A DNA stretch of 64,000 bases from Verrucomicrobiota bacterium (lineage in GTDB: Bacteria; Verrucomicrobiota; Verrucomicrobiia; Chthoniobacterales; Terrimicrobiaceae), in assembly GCA_017305195.1 (NCBI GenBank), contig JAFKMU010000053.1, positions 31,722 through 95,721 on the forward strand, given 5' to 3'. The notes below the pieces were generated by a model. It saw only the letters and a list, made by a program, of their open reading frames with translations, did no database searches and was not told the origin of the DNA. This document shows, in pieces, positions 37,607 to 46,374 of the stretch. A program made the position numbers and the translations under genes. Within the stretch, counting starts at the first letter, position 1, and the number at the start of each line of letters is the position of its first letter.

Positions 37607-38730
37607 CTGACCCGAGCGGCCTTGATCTCGCGGACGATCGGCTCCAGGGCGGTGAGCTCGATGGGCTTGACCAGATGGTGATCAAAGCCCGCCTCACGCG
37701 AGCGTTCGCGGTCGTCATTCTGCCCCCATCCGGTCAGAGCGATGACCACGATATCCTTTCCCCAAGCCTGTTCCCGAATGACCTTGCAGGCATCAAAACC
37801 ATTCAGCTTGGGCATGGCGATGTCCAGGAAGATGGCATCAGGCCGGTAGGATGCCGCCGTGCGCAGGGCCTCCACCCCATCAGCCGCAGTCTCGGTCTCG
37901 AATCCCATGATGCCCAGCATCATCGCGAGGCTGGTGGCGCAATCCCGGTTGTCATCGACCACGAGCACTCGTCGCGGCGGGGGCATTTCCGGCGATCCGG
38001 CAGCGTGAGAATACATCGGCAGGCGGACAATGAACTCGCTGCCCGCGCCGGGGCCGCCGCTGCTGGCTTCGACAGTCCCCCCATGAAGCTCGACCAGCCC
38101 GCGCACGATCGCAAGCCCCAGCCCGAGTCCATCCTGGCCTCGCTCCAGCGAGTGATCGGCTTTGGAGAACAACTCAAAAATCTCGTCGAGCTTATCCTGC
38201 GTGATGCCGATTCCGTCATCCGTCACGGAAATCTCCGCCATGCCCTCGTCCTCCTGCACGGCGACTTCGATACGCCCGTCGCGTCCGGTATATTTTGCCG
38301 CATTTTCGATCAGGCTGAAGATGATCTGCTTGAGCCGCCGGGGATCTCCCTCCACCAGGAGAACACTGGAGGCGGGATGCAAGACCAGCATTTGCCCGAC
38401 ATCCGGACGATGCTCGCCGAAGGCCGTGACCGCCTGCTCGACGAGAGTTGCGAGATCGAGAACCTCTTTCTTCAGCTCAACCAATCCCTCAGTGATGCTG
38501 CTGGCCTCCACAAGGCCATCGATCAACCCTGAGAGCTGCTGCAACTGGCGATCCATGACATCCAGGGCCTCCTGCACGACACGCGGATCGGATTGAGAGC
38601 GCCGAATGATCTCCAGCCCGTTGCGCAAGGGCGCGAGAGGGTTTCTCAACTCGTGGGCCAGCACCCCGAGAAATTCATTGCGGTGATCCCTGGCCGGGCT
38701 GGAGGAGGATTTCGGGACGAGAGATTTCAT
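37603..38730 (-). CDS. Soluble histidine kinase with C-terminal receiver
   Basis: 375 residues from ATG 38730 (upstream starts up to 38784 possible). HisKA with the site His in GVLAHELRNPLAPLRNGLEI, HATPase with an intact N-box (SLIENAAKYTGRDGRI), DDGIGI and GLGLGLAIVRGLVELHGG, then a receiver with VLVVDDNRD, Asp in DAIFLDIAMPKLNGF and Lys in HHLVKPIE. No membrane or sensor domain is present; the short N-terminus suggests a cytoplasmic kinase or one that acts on a partner sensor. Third kinase in this block, converging with the GST gene. Confidence 0.92.
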   Translation of the reverse strand: MKSLVPKSSSSPARDHRNEFLGVLAHELRNPLAPLRNGLEIIRRSQSDPRVVQEALDVMDRQLQQLSGLIDGLVEASSITEGLVELKKEVLDLATLVEQAVTAFGEHRPDVGQMLVLHPASSVLLVEGDPRRLKQIIFSLIENAAKYTGRDGRIEVAVQEDEGMAEISVTDDGIGITQDKLDEIFELFSKADHSLERGQDGLGLGLAIVRGLVELHGGTVEASSGGPGAGSEFIVRLPMYSHAAGSPEMPPPRRVLVVDDNRDCATSLAMMLGIMGFETETAADGVEALRTAASYRPDAIFLDIAMPKLNGFDACKVIREQAWGKDIVVIALTGWGQNDDRERSREAGFDHHLVKPIELTALEPIVREIKAARVS

Positions 38731-38931
38731 GGAGTTCTTTGTCACTCCTGGAAAGGTGACGCAAAGGTCGGCTGCCATATGCATACCGCTCTTACGACTA
38801 CCGAACGCCCGATGGGCGTATGGCGCAAATGATTTGACCGGGATTCGCCGTGGCCTGAGCAGAAAATCAGGGGCGGCCCTTATCAAGGATCGTCATTCCA
38901 AAAATCCTGCCAGCCGCCCGGCACCGCTTCC
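38731..38931. other. Intergenic region between hybrid kinase and efflux adaptor
   Basis: About 200 bases in which I see no gene; the kinase promoter must be here. No clear promoter or hairpin stands out. Confidence 0.3.
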
Positions 38932-39792
38932 CTAGGTCTTCTCGACCGCCACGGAAATCGTCTGGCCGATGCGAAGCGGGACGGGCGTATTGCCCCGAAC
39001 CTCGATGCGCACAGGGAAGCGATTGGGCAGGCGCACCCAATCAATCGTCTGGCTCACCTGGGGCAGCAGGTCGACGGTCGCACCGTCGGACATGTAAATG
39101 CCCCACGCCAGGCTATTGACCACTCCCTGAAATGGCTGCGCCTCGTGCCCCATCATGGTCAGCCGCACCTGCGAGCCTTCCGCGACATGCTTGAGCTGGG
39201 TTTCCTTGAAATAGGCGGCGATCCAGAAGGAGCTTCCATCCACCAGAGCCAGCAGTTGCTCGCCGGCATTCACGTACGTGCCGACGCTGGTATTGACGTT
39301 TGTCAGGTATCCGTCGACCGGAGCAAAAATCTTCGTATAGCTCAGGTTGAGCCGGGCGGTTTCGAGGTTGGCCTCGGCCGCGGCGACATCCGCATTGGCT
39401 GCCATGGCGTCGTCCTGGGTATCCTGAAAAGTCTGGAGGTCGATGACCTTGGTCTCGTACAGCTCGGTCTGTCTCTGGAGCGTTTGCTGAGCCTTGATCT
39501 GGGACGCCTGCGCCTGCTGGAGCTGGGCGATGGCATTGTCGACCGCAGCCTGGAACGTCGCCGGATCGATCTCAAAAAGCAGATCTCCCTTTTTCACCGA
39601 CTGGTTGTCGCGAATCGGGATCTGGATGATCGGGCCCGAGACACGGGGGGCGATACCCACGACGTTGGCCCGCACCTGCGCGTCGCGCGTCCATGGTTTA
39701 TTAACGTACCGGGCATACATCAGGATGCTGGCGACCACGGCCAGGACAATCACCGCCGTCGTGAGAAGGTAGTTTCGAACAGCGCTATTCAT
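38932..39792 (-). CDS. HlyD-family membrane fusion protein (AaeA/EmrA type)
   Basis: 286 residues. Single N-terminal membrane anchor (LLTTAVIVLAVVASILMYARYV), the typical PWTRDAQVRANVVGIAPRVSGPI entry to the biotinyl-lipoyl domain, a helical hairpin rich in Gln/Ala (QLQQAQASQIKAQQTLQRQ), then IFAPVDGYLTNVNTSVGTYV and the beta-barrel region. AaeA links the inner-membrane pump AaeB to the outer membrane for export of aromatic acids. It is preceded by a DUF1656/AaeX gene with adjacent bases and faces the FUSC gene divergently. Confidence 0.92.
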   Translation of the reverse strand: MNSAVRNYLLTTAVIVLAVVASILMYARYVNKPWTRDAQVRANVVGIAPRVSGPIIQIPIRDNQSVKKGDLLFEIDPATFQAAVDNAIAQLQQAQASQIKAQQTLQRQTELYETKVIDLQTFQDTQDDAMAANADVAAAEANLETARLNLSYTKIFAPVDGYLTNVNTSVGTYVNAGEQLLALVDGSSFWIAAYFKETQLKHVAEGSQVRLTMMGHEAQPFQGVVNSLAWGIYMSDGATVDLLPQVSQTIDWVRLPNRFPVRIEVRGNTPVPLRIGQTISVAVEKT

Positions 39793-40008
39793 TTACGGGG
39801 CAAATATCAAACCGAGCAGACATCCAAAAAATACCGATAAGGCAACAAAGAACAGTGGCAGGTGCCAGATGTTGCGAGTCACGCCAAGCCGCTCGAGCAA
39901 CTGCACCACGAAAAACGCCAGCAGGAAACCCAATGCGGAAATGATCATTCCCCAGGGGAAGAGAAAGTCACCGATCGCTATCTCAGCGTTGTGGAGGCTC
40001 GGTAGCAC
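39793..40008 (-). CDS. DUF1656 small membrane protein (AaeX-like)
   Basis: 71 residues with two membrane helices: FPWGMIISALGFLLAFFVVQLLERLG and LPLFFVALSVFFGCLLGLIF, typical of DUF1656/AaeX. Members accompany AaeA/AaeB or EmrA-type efflux genes. Stop codon TAA 39793-39795 abuts the start of the HlyD-family gene, indicating one transcript. Confidence 0.88.
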   Translation of the reverse strand: MLPSLHNAEIAIGDFLFPWGMIISALGFLLAFFVVQLLERLGVTRNIWHLPLFFVALSVFFGCLLGLIFAP

Positions 40009-40107
40009 CCCGCTTTTCTTTCATGAGAGCCGTGCTCTGGCAAGAGCGAGGTAGGTGTCAGCGCGACATTGACACAAGAGCCGCCGCAAGGCTCTAGTCT
40101 CTGCCGG

Positions 40108-42339
40108 ATGGCCAATCACGCAACTCCCCGCCCAGCGCATCCCACCCCTGCCCCGGGTGAAAGCTGGGTGAACTGGGATGCCTGCAAGTATGGGTTGAAG
40201 TTTGGCCTGGCCGGTACCCTGGCGTTTTTTATCGCCCTCTACATCCGGCTCGACAACCCGATCTGGTCGGTCATCACGACCTTCGTCCTGATGGTGGCCC
40301 AGTATGTCGGCGCCGTCGCGGAAAAGGCTCTTTTCCGCTTCATCGGCACGATCGTCGGCGGCGTCACCGGGTATCTTCTCACCGGCAGCCTGGAGCAAAA
40401 CCCGATCATTTACCTGCTCCTGCTGGGCCTGATCGTCGGGAGCTGCACCGCGATGATCGGCCAGAGCCGGTATCCCTATGCCTTCATGCTGGCCGGCCTG
40501 ACCACCACCGTCGTCGCGGGAAACGGCTTTGGAAATCCGGATTTTTCCTGGAAATACATGCTCTGGCGCATCGAGGAGGTCTCCCTCGGCATCATTGTGA
40601 CCGTCTTCATCCAGAGCATCCTCTGGCCCCGGTTCGCCCGCACGGAGTTTCTCGCCAACGTCCAAAAGGTCTTCCGCGACCTGCACCAGTGCTTCTGCAA
40701 TAGCTCGAGAATCCTGCTGGAGGGACCCAATCCGTCGGCTCTGGCCCGCATCCGCGTTTTCCCCGAGCGAATTACTGCGCTCCGGTCCCTCATGGATTTT
40801 GGCTCCAAGGAAAGCTCCGCCTTCCGCAAGCGCCTGCCGATCTATTTCGAAGTCACCACCTGCCTGAGCCGCATCGGCAATGCCATCGCCACCCTCACCC
40901 ACACGCTGCCCGCGGACTCGAAATACCGCCCCTCGCTCTCCGGGCCGCTCGACGAGTTGCACCATGCCATCGGGTCGGCCCTGGAGGATCTCGGTCATCC
41001 GACCACGACCCGGGAAAGCCGGGCGGCGGCACGCTCGGCCATTCATACCGCGCTGGGACGTTTTGAGGACGCCGTCGAGCAGCTCCGCAAGGATGTCGCG
41101 CTGAAAAGCGTCACGGTGGAGGAGGCGCTCGAGGTGGGGCTTCACGGGCTGGCAATGGACTCGGTGCGATCCCAGATCGAGCATATCCATGATCTGGTCG
41201 ACAACATTCCGGCCGAGCCGAGGTTTTCCAAAAAAGAGATCGAGGCGCTGCTCCCCCCGCTGCCTCCGCCCTTCTGGATCAAAGCCGGAGCCAAGTCCGC
41301 CATAGCCACCATCCTCGCCATGGTCATCGCCAACTGGCTGAATCCGCCCGGCCAATCGATGTTCATCCTCGGCGCATGGGTGTTCACCGCGCTCAACGCT
41401 GCGAGCCCGGGCGGGCGCGGTGACATGAAGGCGTTTCACTATGTGATCTACTCCACTGTCAGCATGGTGGTCCTGTGCATCCTCCTGCTCTTCGCCACGC
41501 CGATGATGTCGAGCTATGCCGTGATGAACATCCTGCTCTTCACCTCGATGTTCCTCTGGGGCTACCTCACGTACAAGACCCGGGGAATGACCATCCCCAT
41601 GCAGCTGGGGCTCCTGAGCATCGTGGGCGTACTGGGGCTGAACGCGCAGAAGCCCGTCCAGTTTCAAGCCATCGTCGATCTGTTTTTTGGCATCGTGCTG
41701 GCCCTCCTCCTGTCGGCTGTGATTCAGCGCCTCATCTGGCCGTCCCTGCCGCAATTCGAAATCCGCGACCGTTTCTGGGAGTTCATCAGGATCTGCCAGA
41801 AAATCCTGGCCGAGGGGCCTGCTGCGCTCGCCCTCTGGCAGCGTGTGCGCATGACGATGATCCCGTCCGAGATCTCCCAGCGCACGATGAATCTCTCGCC
41901 GCCCATCGCCCCGCCGGGAGAAAAGGACAGGATTTCCGCCTACATGGCGACGCTGCAATTCTGCGGCAGCCACATGCTTGCCGTTATTGGAAACCTGCAT
42001 TCCCTGCTTCCGCCGCAGTTCGCCGGGGAAGCAAACCGTCTCACCACCCGCATCGAGGAGCTTTGGAAAGTCCATCTGGACGCTCACACCGAGTCGTTTC
42101 GATCCACCAGGCCCGCGCCAGCCGACCCCGCCCCGCTCCGAAGCGCGCTGGAAGCATGGACCCAGTGGGTGACGACGTACCGGATGTGGATGCTCGACAC
42201 CGACTACCCGATCACCGCGGCCTTTCGCATTCTCGGCTACTGCGCGCTTTACATCGAAACGAGCAAGGAAGTCCTCAATGCCGACCAACAACTCGCCGCG
42301 CTGCGACTCGATCTCTATCTCGGCGATTACAAGCTCTAG
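40108..42339 (+). CDS. FUSC-family aromatic-acid-efflux-like pump (AaeB type)
   Basis: 743 residues from ATG 40108 (a TTG-started frame at 40069 adds 13). Two halves, each with a membrane block: first LAFFIALYIRLDNPIWSVITTFVL and repeats around 80-190, second KSAIATILAMVIANWL, FILGAWVFTALNAASP and TVSMVVLCILLLFATPMM, separated by a long soluble helical region. This is the fusaric-acid-resistance/AaeB layout. It is transcribed divergently from the AaeX- and AaeA-like genes, with about 100 bases between starts. Substrate is not known; aromatic or phenolic acids are the family guess. Confidence 0.88.
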   Translation: MANHATPRPAHPTPAPGESWVNWDACKYGLKFGLAGTLAFFIALYIRLDNPIWSVITTFVLMVAQYVGAVAEKALFRFIGTIVGGVTGYLLTGSLEQNPIIYLLLLGLIVGSCTAMIGQSRYPYAFMLAGLTTTVVAGNGFGNPDFSWKYMLWRIEEVSLGIIVTVFIQSILWPRFARTEFLANVQKVFRDLHQCFCNSSRILLEGPNPSALARIRVFPERITALRSLMDFGSKESSAFRKRLPIYFEVTTCLSRIGNAIATLTHTLPADSKYRPSLSGPLDELHHAIGSALEDLGHPTTTRESRAAARSAIHTALGRFEDAVEQLRKDVALKSVTVEEALEVGLHGLAMDSVRSQIEHIHDLVDNIPAEPRFSKKEIEALLPPLPPPFWIKAGAKSAIATILAMVIANWLNPPGQSMFILGAWVFTALNAASPGGRGDMKAFHYVIYSTVSMVVLCILLLFATPMMSSYAVMNILLFTSMFLWGYLTYKTRGMTIPMQLGLLSIVGVLGLNAQKPVQFQAIVDLFFGIVLALLLSAVIQRLIWPSLPQFEIRDRFWEFIRICQKILAEGPAALALWQRVRMTMIPSEISQRTMNLSPPIAPPGEKDRISAYMATLQFCGSHMLAVIGNLHSLLPPQFAGEANRLTTRIEELWKVHLDAHTESFRSTRPAPADPAPLRSALEAWTQWVTTYRMWMLDTDYPITAAFRILGYCALYIETSKEVLNADQQLAALRLDLYLGDYKL

Positions 42340-42361
42340 AACCGTTCCTGAAAATCCCGAG

Positions 42362-43609
42362 CTAGTCGGAGGGTTGGACGCCTCCATTGACCATGCTCCA
42401 GGCCACCGGAGCGCAGTTCTCAACGACCGCCTGCACCGCTTTCCCTGATTCGCCGGCAAATGGCAGGGCGATCAGGTCGGCGAAGGCCCCTTCGCGAAGC
42501 TCACCGAGCTGGCCCGGCAGGCCGATCGCAGCGGCAGGATTTGCCGTCACCATGGACAACGCCTCGGCCGGACGCACGGAGGGGTGCTTCTCCATGAGCG
42601 TCCGCATCTCCTCGAACAGATTCAGCGCCTTGTTGCTGGCCAGACTGTCGGTGCCGATGCACAGGTTCATGCCGATCTCGCGGAACCGCTCCAAGGGAAA
42701 AACGTCGCGATCGAAATACTCGTGACACATCGGACAGTGGACGACCGAAAAGTCCGCATGCCGCCGCGCCAGCAAATCCCAATCGTCCTCCGAGACGAAA
42801 TTCATATGCGTGAGAATGGAGCCGACAGGCAGCACCCCGGCATCGAGCAGATGGCGGATCGGCGTGGCCGCTCCGGTGTCGGACATGTCGCGCCCGAGCG
42901 GCTTGAGAAAATCATAAAGCACCCCGCTCGCTGAGGTGAACATCTCGTACTCCTCGGAGGTCTCCGCCAGATGGGTCATCAGCGGCATCGCATATCTCTC
43001 GCAGCAAATGCGGGAGAGTTCATACAAACCAAGCGACGTCGTGTAGGGCGCATGCGGTGACAGCCCGAAGCCTCCGAGCCAGAGCGGGCGGCTTTCAAAG
43101 AATGCCAGTGCGCCCGCCACGACATCCTCGGTATGCACGCGCGAACGGATGTCGAGCAGCTCGTAAAACCACCATGTCCGCAAAGGCGGGGACGGCAGGC
43201 GCACCATCAGCTCGGGAAATGACTCGATGTTATAAACCGAGGTCGTCCCCCATTTCTTCAACTCGGAAAACCCGAAGGCGATCGCCTCCAGGTAATCATC
43301 ATCGGAAACCGTGCGCTTGAGTTCATTAAGCCTGCGCACCCAATGCGAAAAGCTGCTGGGCTTGAGGATGGCGTTGCGCATTCCCGAGTAGTCGAGATGG
43401 CAGTGTGCGTTGATCAGTCCGGGCAGAAGGATCTGCTCTCCCAGGTCCTCGGCATCGTCGCACCGCATCTCCTTCCACGGGCCGACCTTGACGATGCGGC
43501 CACCCTCGATCTGCACGGCTCCATCCTCAATCGGCGAGCGGGAAATGGGCAAAACGAGTCTGGCACGGAGAGTCCTCACTGGAGAAAACAAAGCAGGAAT
43601 TCCCCGCAT
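42362..43609 (-). CDS. Amidohydrolase-family deaminase (SsnA/Atz/MqnX type)
   Basis: 415 residues from ATG 43609 (ATG at 43642 also in frame). Metal-binding signatures: LPGLINAHCHLDYSG, then MTHLAETSEE, ILTHMNFVSE, and GTDSLASNKALNLF, the amidohydrolase/deaminase order. ALSMVTANPAAAIGL and the ADLIAL end are typical. The SsnA/Trz group includes S-adenosylhomocysteine, aminodeoxyfutalosine and guanine deaminases; the exact substrate cannot be told. Aminodeoxyfutalosine deaminase of the futalosine menaquinone route is one option, but no other mqn gene is beside it. Confidence 0.8.
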   Translation of the reverse strand: MRGIPALFSPVRTLRARLVLPISRSPIEDGAVQIEGGRIVKVGPWKEMRCDDAEDLGEQILLPGLINAHCHLDYSGMRNAILKPSSFSHWVRRLNELKRTVSDDDYLEAIAFGFSELKKWGTTSVYNIESFPELMVRLPSPPLRTWWFYELLDIRSRVHTEDVVAGALAFFESRPLWLGGFGLSPHAPYTTSLGLYELSRICCERYAMPLMTHLAETSEEYEMFTSASGVLYDFLKPLGRDMSDTGAATPIRHLLDAGVLPVGSILTHMNFVSEDDWDLLARRHADFSVVHCPMCHEYFDRDVFPLERFREIGMNLCIGTDSLASNKALNLFEEMRTLMEKHPSVRPAEALSMVTANPAAAIGLPGQLGELREGAFADLIALPFAGESGKAVQAVVENCAPVAWSMVNGGVQPSD

Positions 43610-43799
43610 GCAAAGCCCGAAGGTGGCCCATTGACTTCGCATGCCGGGACGTCTAGCATCTCCATCATGATGTCATCGAAATCCGCCAACGCTTTCGCCG
43701 TTCGTGGTTCGATGAAGTCCGTGCGGCCATTCGCTGCCAAGTAACCTGCTTTCTGCCCTCTCGCAGAAAGTTTTTTTCACCCTCTCTCCGTCTCTCGCG

Positions 43800-45152
43800 A
43801 TGTCTCTCCTTACCCGATCCCTGCAAGAAAACCGGCGCACCCTGGCGCTGGCCTTCCCGATTGCCGCGGGCAATGCGGGCCAGATGCTCATGGGTGTGGC
43901 AGACACCGTGATGGTCGGCAAGGTCGGCGTGATCCCCCTCGCCGCCTGCGCCTTTGCCAACACCGTCCTCGCCGTACCCTTCGTCTTCGGATTCGGATTC
44001 CTTTCCGGCGTGAGCGTGCGGGCCTCTCATGCCTTCGGAGCGGGGAAGGCCGCCTCGGCGGGAGAGGTGCTCAAGTGGGGCTGCGCCCTGGCTCTCGTCA
44101 CTGGTCTTTTCATGGTCCTGCTCATCCAGTGCGGCATACCCCTGCTGCCGCTGCTCGGCCAGAGCCCTGAGGTCAATCGCGCCTGCGTGAACTTCCTGAT
44201 TCTCTGCGCCTGGTCGATCATCCCGGTCTTCCTCACCAGCGCGGCAAAAAGCTATTCGGAGGCTCTGGGCCATCCGTGGGAGCCATTCTGGATCATGATG
44301 GGCGGCGTACTGCTCAACATCTTTCTCAACTGGGTCTTCATCTACGGCAACCTGGGCGCGCCCGCTCTCGGTCTTGAGGGCGCCGGCGTGGCCACCCTGA
44401 TCTCACGCATCGTTACAATGCTCGGAGTGATCACCTTTATCTCGACCTCGCGGGATTTTGCCTCCTACCGGCCTCGGAATCTCCTGGATTTTCGAGACGG
44501 GAAGGAAATCCGTTCGCTCATCAAGATCGGTCTTCCGGCGGGCACGATGCACCTTGCCGAGGTGGGCGGATTCTCGTTCGGCTCGATCATGATGGGATGG
44601 GCCGGCGTCGTTCCGCTCGCAGCCCACCAGATCGCCATCACATGTGCCGCCACGATCTTCATGATCCCGCTCGGCGTTTCCCAGGCGGTCAGCGTGCGCA
44701 TCGGACAGGCTCGCGGAGCCAGGATTCCCGGACGTTTCCTGCCGATCGCGGTCGGCGCGCAGACCGTCGTCATTTCGCTCATGCTGATCTCCACACTTGT
44801 CTTCGTACTGGGGGGACACTGGATCGCCCGGGCCTTCGTCTCCGATCCCGCTGTGGTCGAACTCACCACCAAGCTGCTTCTGATGGCAGGGATTTTTCAG
44901 ATCGTCGATGGCATCCAGATTGTATGTTCCGGAGCGCTCCGAGGCTTCGAGGATACCCGCGTGCCCATGCTCATCGGGATTTTCTCCTACTGGGCCGTGG
45001 CCCTGCCCGTCTCCTACTTCCTCGCCTTCCATACTTCGGTCGGTCCGGTCGGCGTCTGGATCGGCTTTGTCGTCGGTCTCTGGGTTGCCGCAGTATCGCT
45101 GGTCTGGAGACTATGGGTGCGGATAGCGACCGCCTCGAAAACATCCAAATAA
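43800..45152 (+). CDS. MATE-family multidrug/metabolite efflux transporter
   Basis: 450 residues with twelve membrane segments. NorM-type signatures: LALAFPIAAGNAGQMLMGVADTVMVGKVG, GVSVRASHAFGAG and the FGSIMMGWAGVVPLAAHQIA and IPLGVSQAVSVRIGQARG segments of the two halves. MATE pumps exchange Na+ or H+ for cationic drugs or lipophilic metabolites. It lies 49 bases before the ketosynthase gene in the same direction and could export that pathway's product. Confidence 0.93.
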   Translation: MSLLTRSLQENRRTLALAFPIAAGNAGQMLMGVADTVMVGKVGVIPLAACAFANTVLAVPFVFGFGFLSGVSVRASHAFGAGKAASAGEVLKWGCALALVTGLFMVLLIQCGIPLLPLLGQSPEVNRACVNFLILCAWSIIPVFLTSAAKSYSEALGHPWEPFWIMMGGVLLNIFLNWVFIYGNLGAPALGLEGAGVATLISRIVTMLGVITFISTSRDFASYRPRNLLDFRDGKEIRSLIKIGLPAGTMHLAEVGGFSFGSIMMGWAGVVPLAAHQIAITCAATIFMIPLGVSQAVSVRIGQARGARIPGRFLPIAVGAQTVVISLMLISTLVFVLGGHWIARAFVSDPAVVELTTKLLLMAGIFQIVDGIQIVCSGALRGFEDTRVPMLIGIFSYWAVALPVSYFLAFHTSVGPVGVWIGFVVGLWVAAVSLVWRLWVRIATASKTSK

Positions 45153-45201
45153 AGTTTTGCCACCCGTACACGGCCCGAGCTACGTACCGTCTGGAAAACC
45201 C

Positions 45202-46374
45202 ATGTCGTCGTCCGTTTCCCTCCCGGTCTCCATCGCAAGCGCGGGATGTGTCTCTCCGCTTGGTCTGGACATGCCGGAAACAGCCGAGTCCCTGCGGAAA
45301 GGGACGTCCGGCATCGGGCCGGTGCGCCTGTTCTCCGTCGAGGGCTGCCAGTGCCGCACGGCGGGGCAGGTCGATGACCGTCTCTCCGGGCGAGCCGCCG
45401 AGATCGCGCCGAGATCACGCCGCTGGTCGCGCGCCGCCCAGATGGTTCTGGTGGCGATGGCAGAGGCATTGCAGGGCTCCCGCGGATTCCGCCCCGATGT
45501 GGTCGTGATCGGCACGACGAGCGGCGGCATGTCGCTGGGAGAGGAGTTTTTCCGTGCCCTGGCATCCCGACAGGGAGTTGCCCACGCCACCCGGCGCGTG
45601 CGCAATTACGTCCCCCACCAGCCGATCATCCAGGCGCTCCAGGTTTTCGGCATCGATGCACCGGTAAGGATCATTTCCAATGCCTGCGCCTCCGGCTCGA
45701 ATGCCCTCGGTGTGGCTCGGCAGTTGATCCGGGACGGCGCGGCCCGGCGCGTGCTCGCAGGCGGGTACGATGCCATCGCGGAGCTGGTCTTTGCAGGATT
45801 CGATTGCCTCAAGGCCTCCACCCCGGAAATCTGCCGCCCGTTTGATGCGCTCCGTTCCGGCCTGGCTCTCGGCGAGGGAGCCGCCATGTTTTGCCTGCAA
45901 CCCGGGGATGCGGAAGTCCAGATCACTGGCTACGGCAGCGCAATCGATACGCACCACCTGACCCAGCCGCACCCATCCGGCCGCGGCCCCGAGCAAGCCA
46001 TGCAGGCTGCCTTGCATGATGCCCGGTTGTCGGCCGGAGACGTCGATTATGTGAATGCCCATGGCACAGGCACGCCCCTCAACGACTCCAGCGAGGGCCG
46101 GGCGATTCTCAATCTCTGCCCGACCGTTCCCGTGAGCAGTACAAAAAGCATGACCGGCCATGCCCTCGGCGCAGCCGGTGTGATCGAGGCTGCTTTTTCC
46201 CTGCTCGCCTTGAAAGATCAGTTCCTCCCTCCGAACATCAATTTTCGCCAGGGCGATGCCGACCTGCCTCTGAATATCGTCGATACCAGCCGCCCGGCCA
46301 AACTCCGCAACGTCCTCTCGAACTCCTTCGGGTTCGGCGGATCGAATGCCTCGCTAATCCTCAGTTTGAAATGA
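45202..46374 (+). CDS. Beta-ketoacyl-ACP synthase (ketosynthase) of the KAS II / type II PKS type
   Basis: 390 residues. Intact Cys-His-His triad: Cys in IISNACASGSNALG, His in VNAHGTGTPLND, His in TKSMTGHALGAAG; also VVVIGTTSGGMSLGE and FGFGGSNASL. It therefore can catalyse decarboxylative Claisen condensation on ACP-bound chains. Its stop overlaps the next gene, a ketosynthase-like protein lacking the triad, giving a KS/CLF-type pair. No ACP, ketoreductase, dehydratase or acyltransferase gene is nearby. Confidence 0.92.
   Translation: MSSSVSLPVSIASAGCVSPLGLDMPETAESLRKGTSGIGPVRLFSVEGCQCRTAGQVDDRLSGRAAEIAPRSRRWSRAAQMVLVAMAEALQGSRGFRPDVVVIGTTSGGMSLGEEFFRALASRQGVAHATRRVRNYVPHQPIIQALQVFGIDAPVRIISNACASGSNALGVARQLIRDGAARRVLAGGYDAIAELVFAGFDCLKASTPEICRPFDALRSGLALGEGAAMFCLQPGDAEVQITGYGSAIDTHHLTQPHPSGRGPEQAMQAALHDARLSAGDVDYVNAHGTGTPLNDSSEGRAILNLCPTVPVSSTKSMTGHALGAAGVIEAAFSLLALKDQFLPPNINFRQGDADLPLNIVDTSRPAKLRNVLSNSFGFGGSNASLILSLK

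Noticed and set aside
40021..42459. 812-codon open frame antisense to the FUSC pump gene
   Set aside because: It mirrors the codon bias of the pump gene, is rich in Gly/Asp/His/Arg with no domain pattern, and covers the promoter of the divergent AaeX-like gene.
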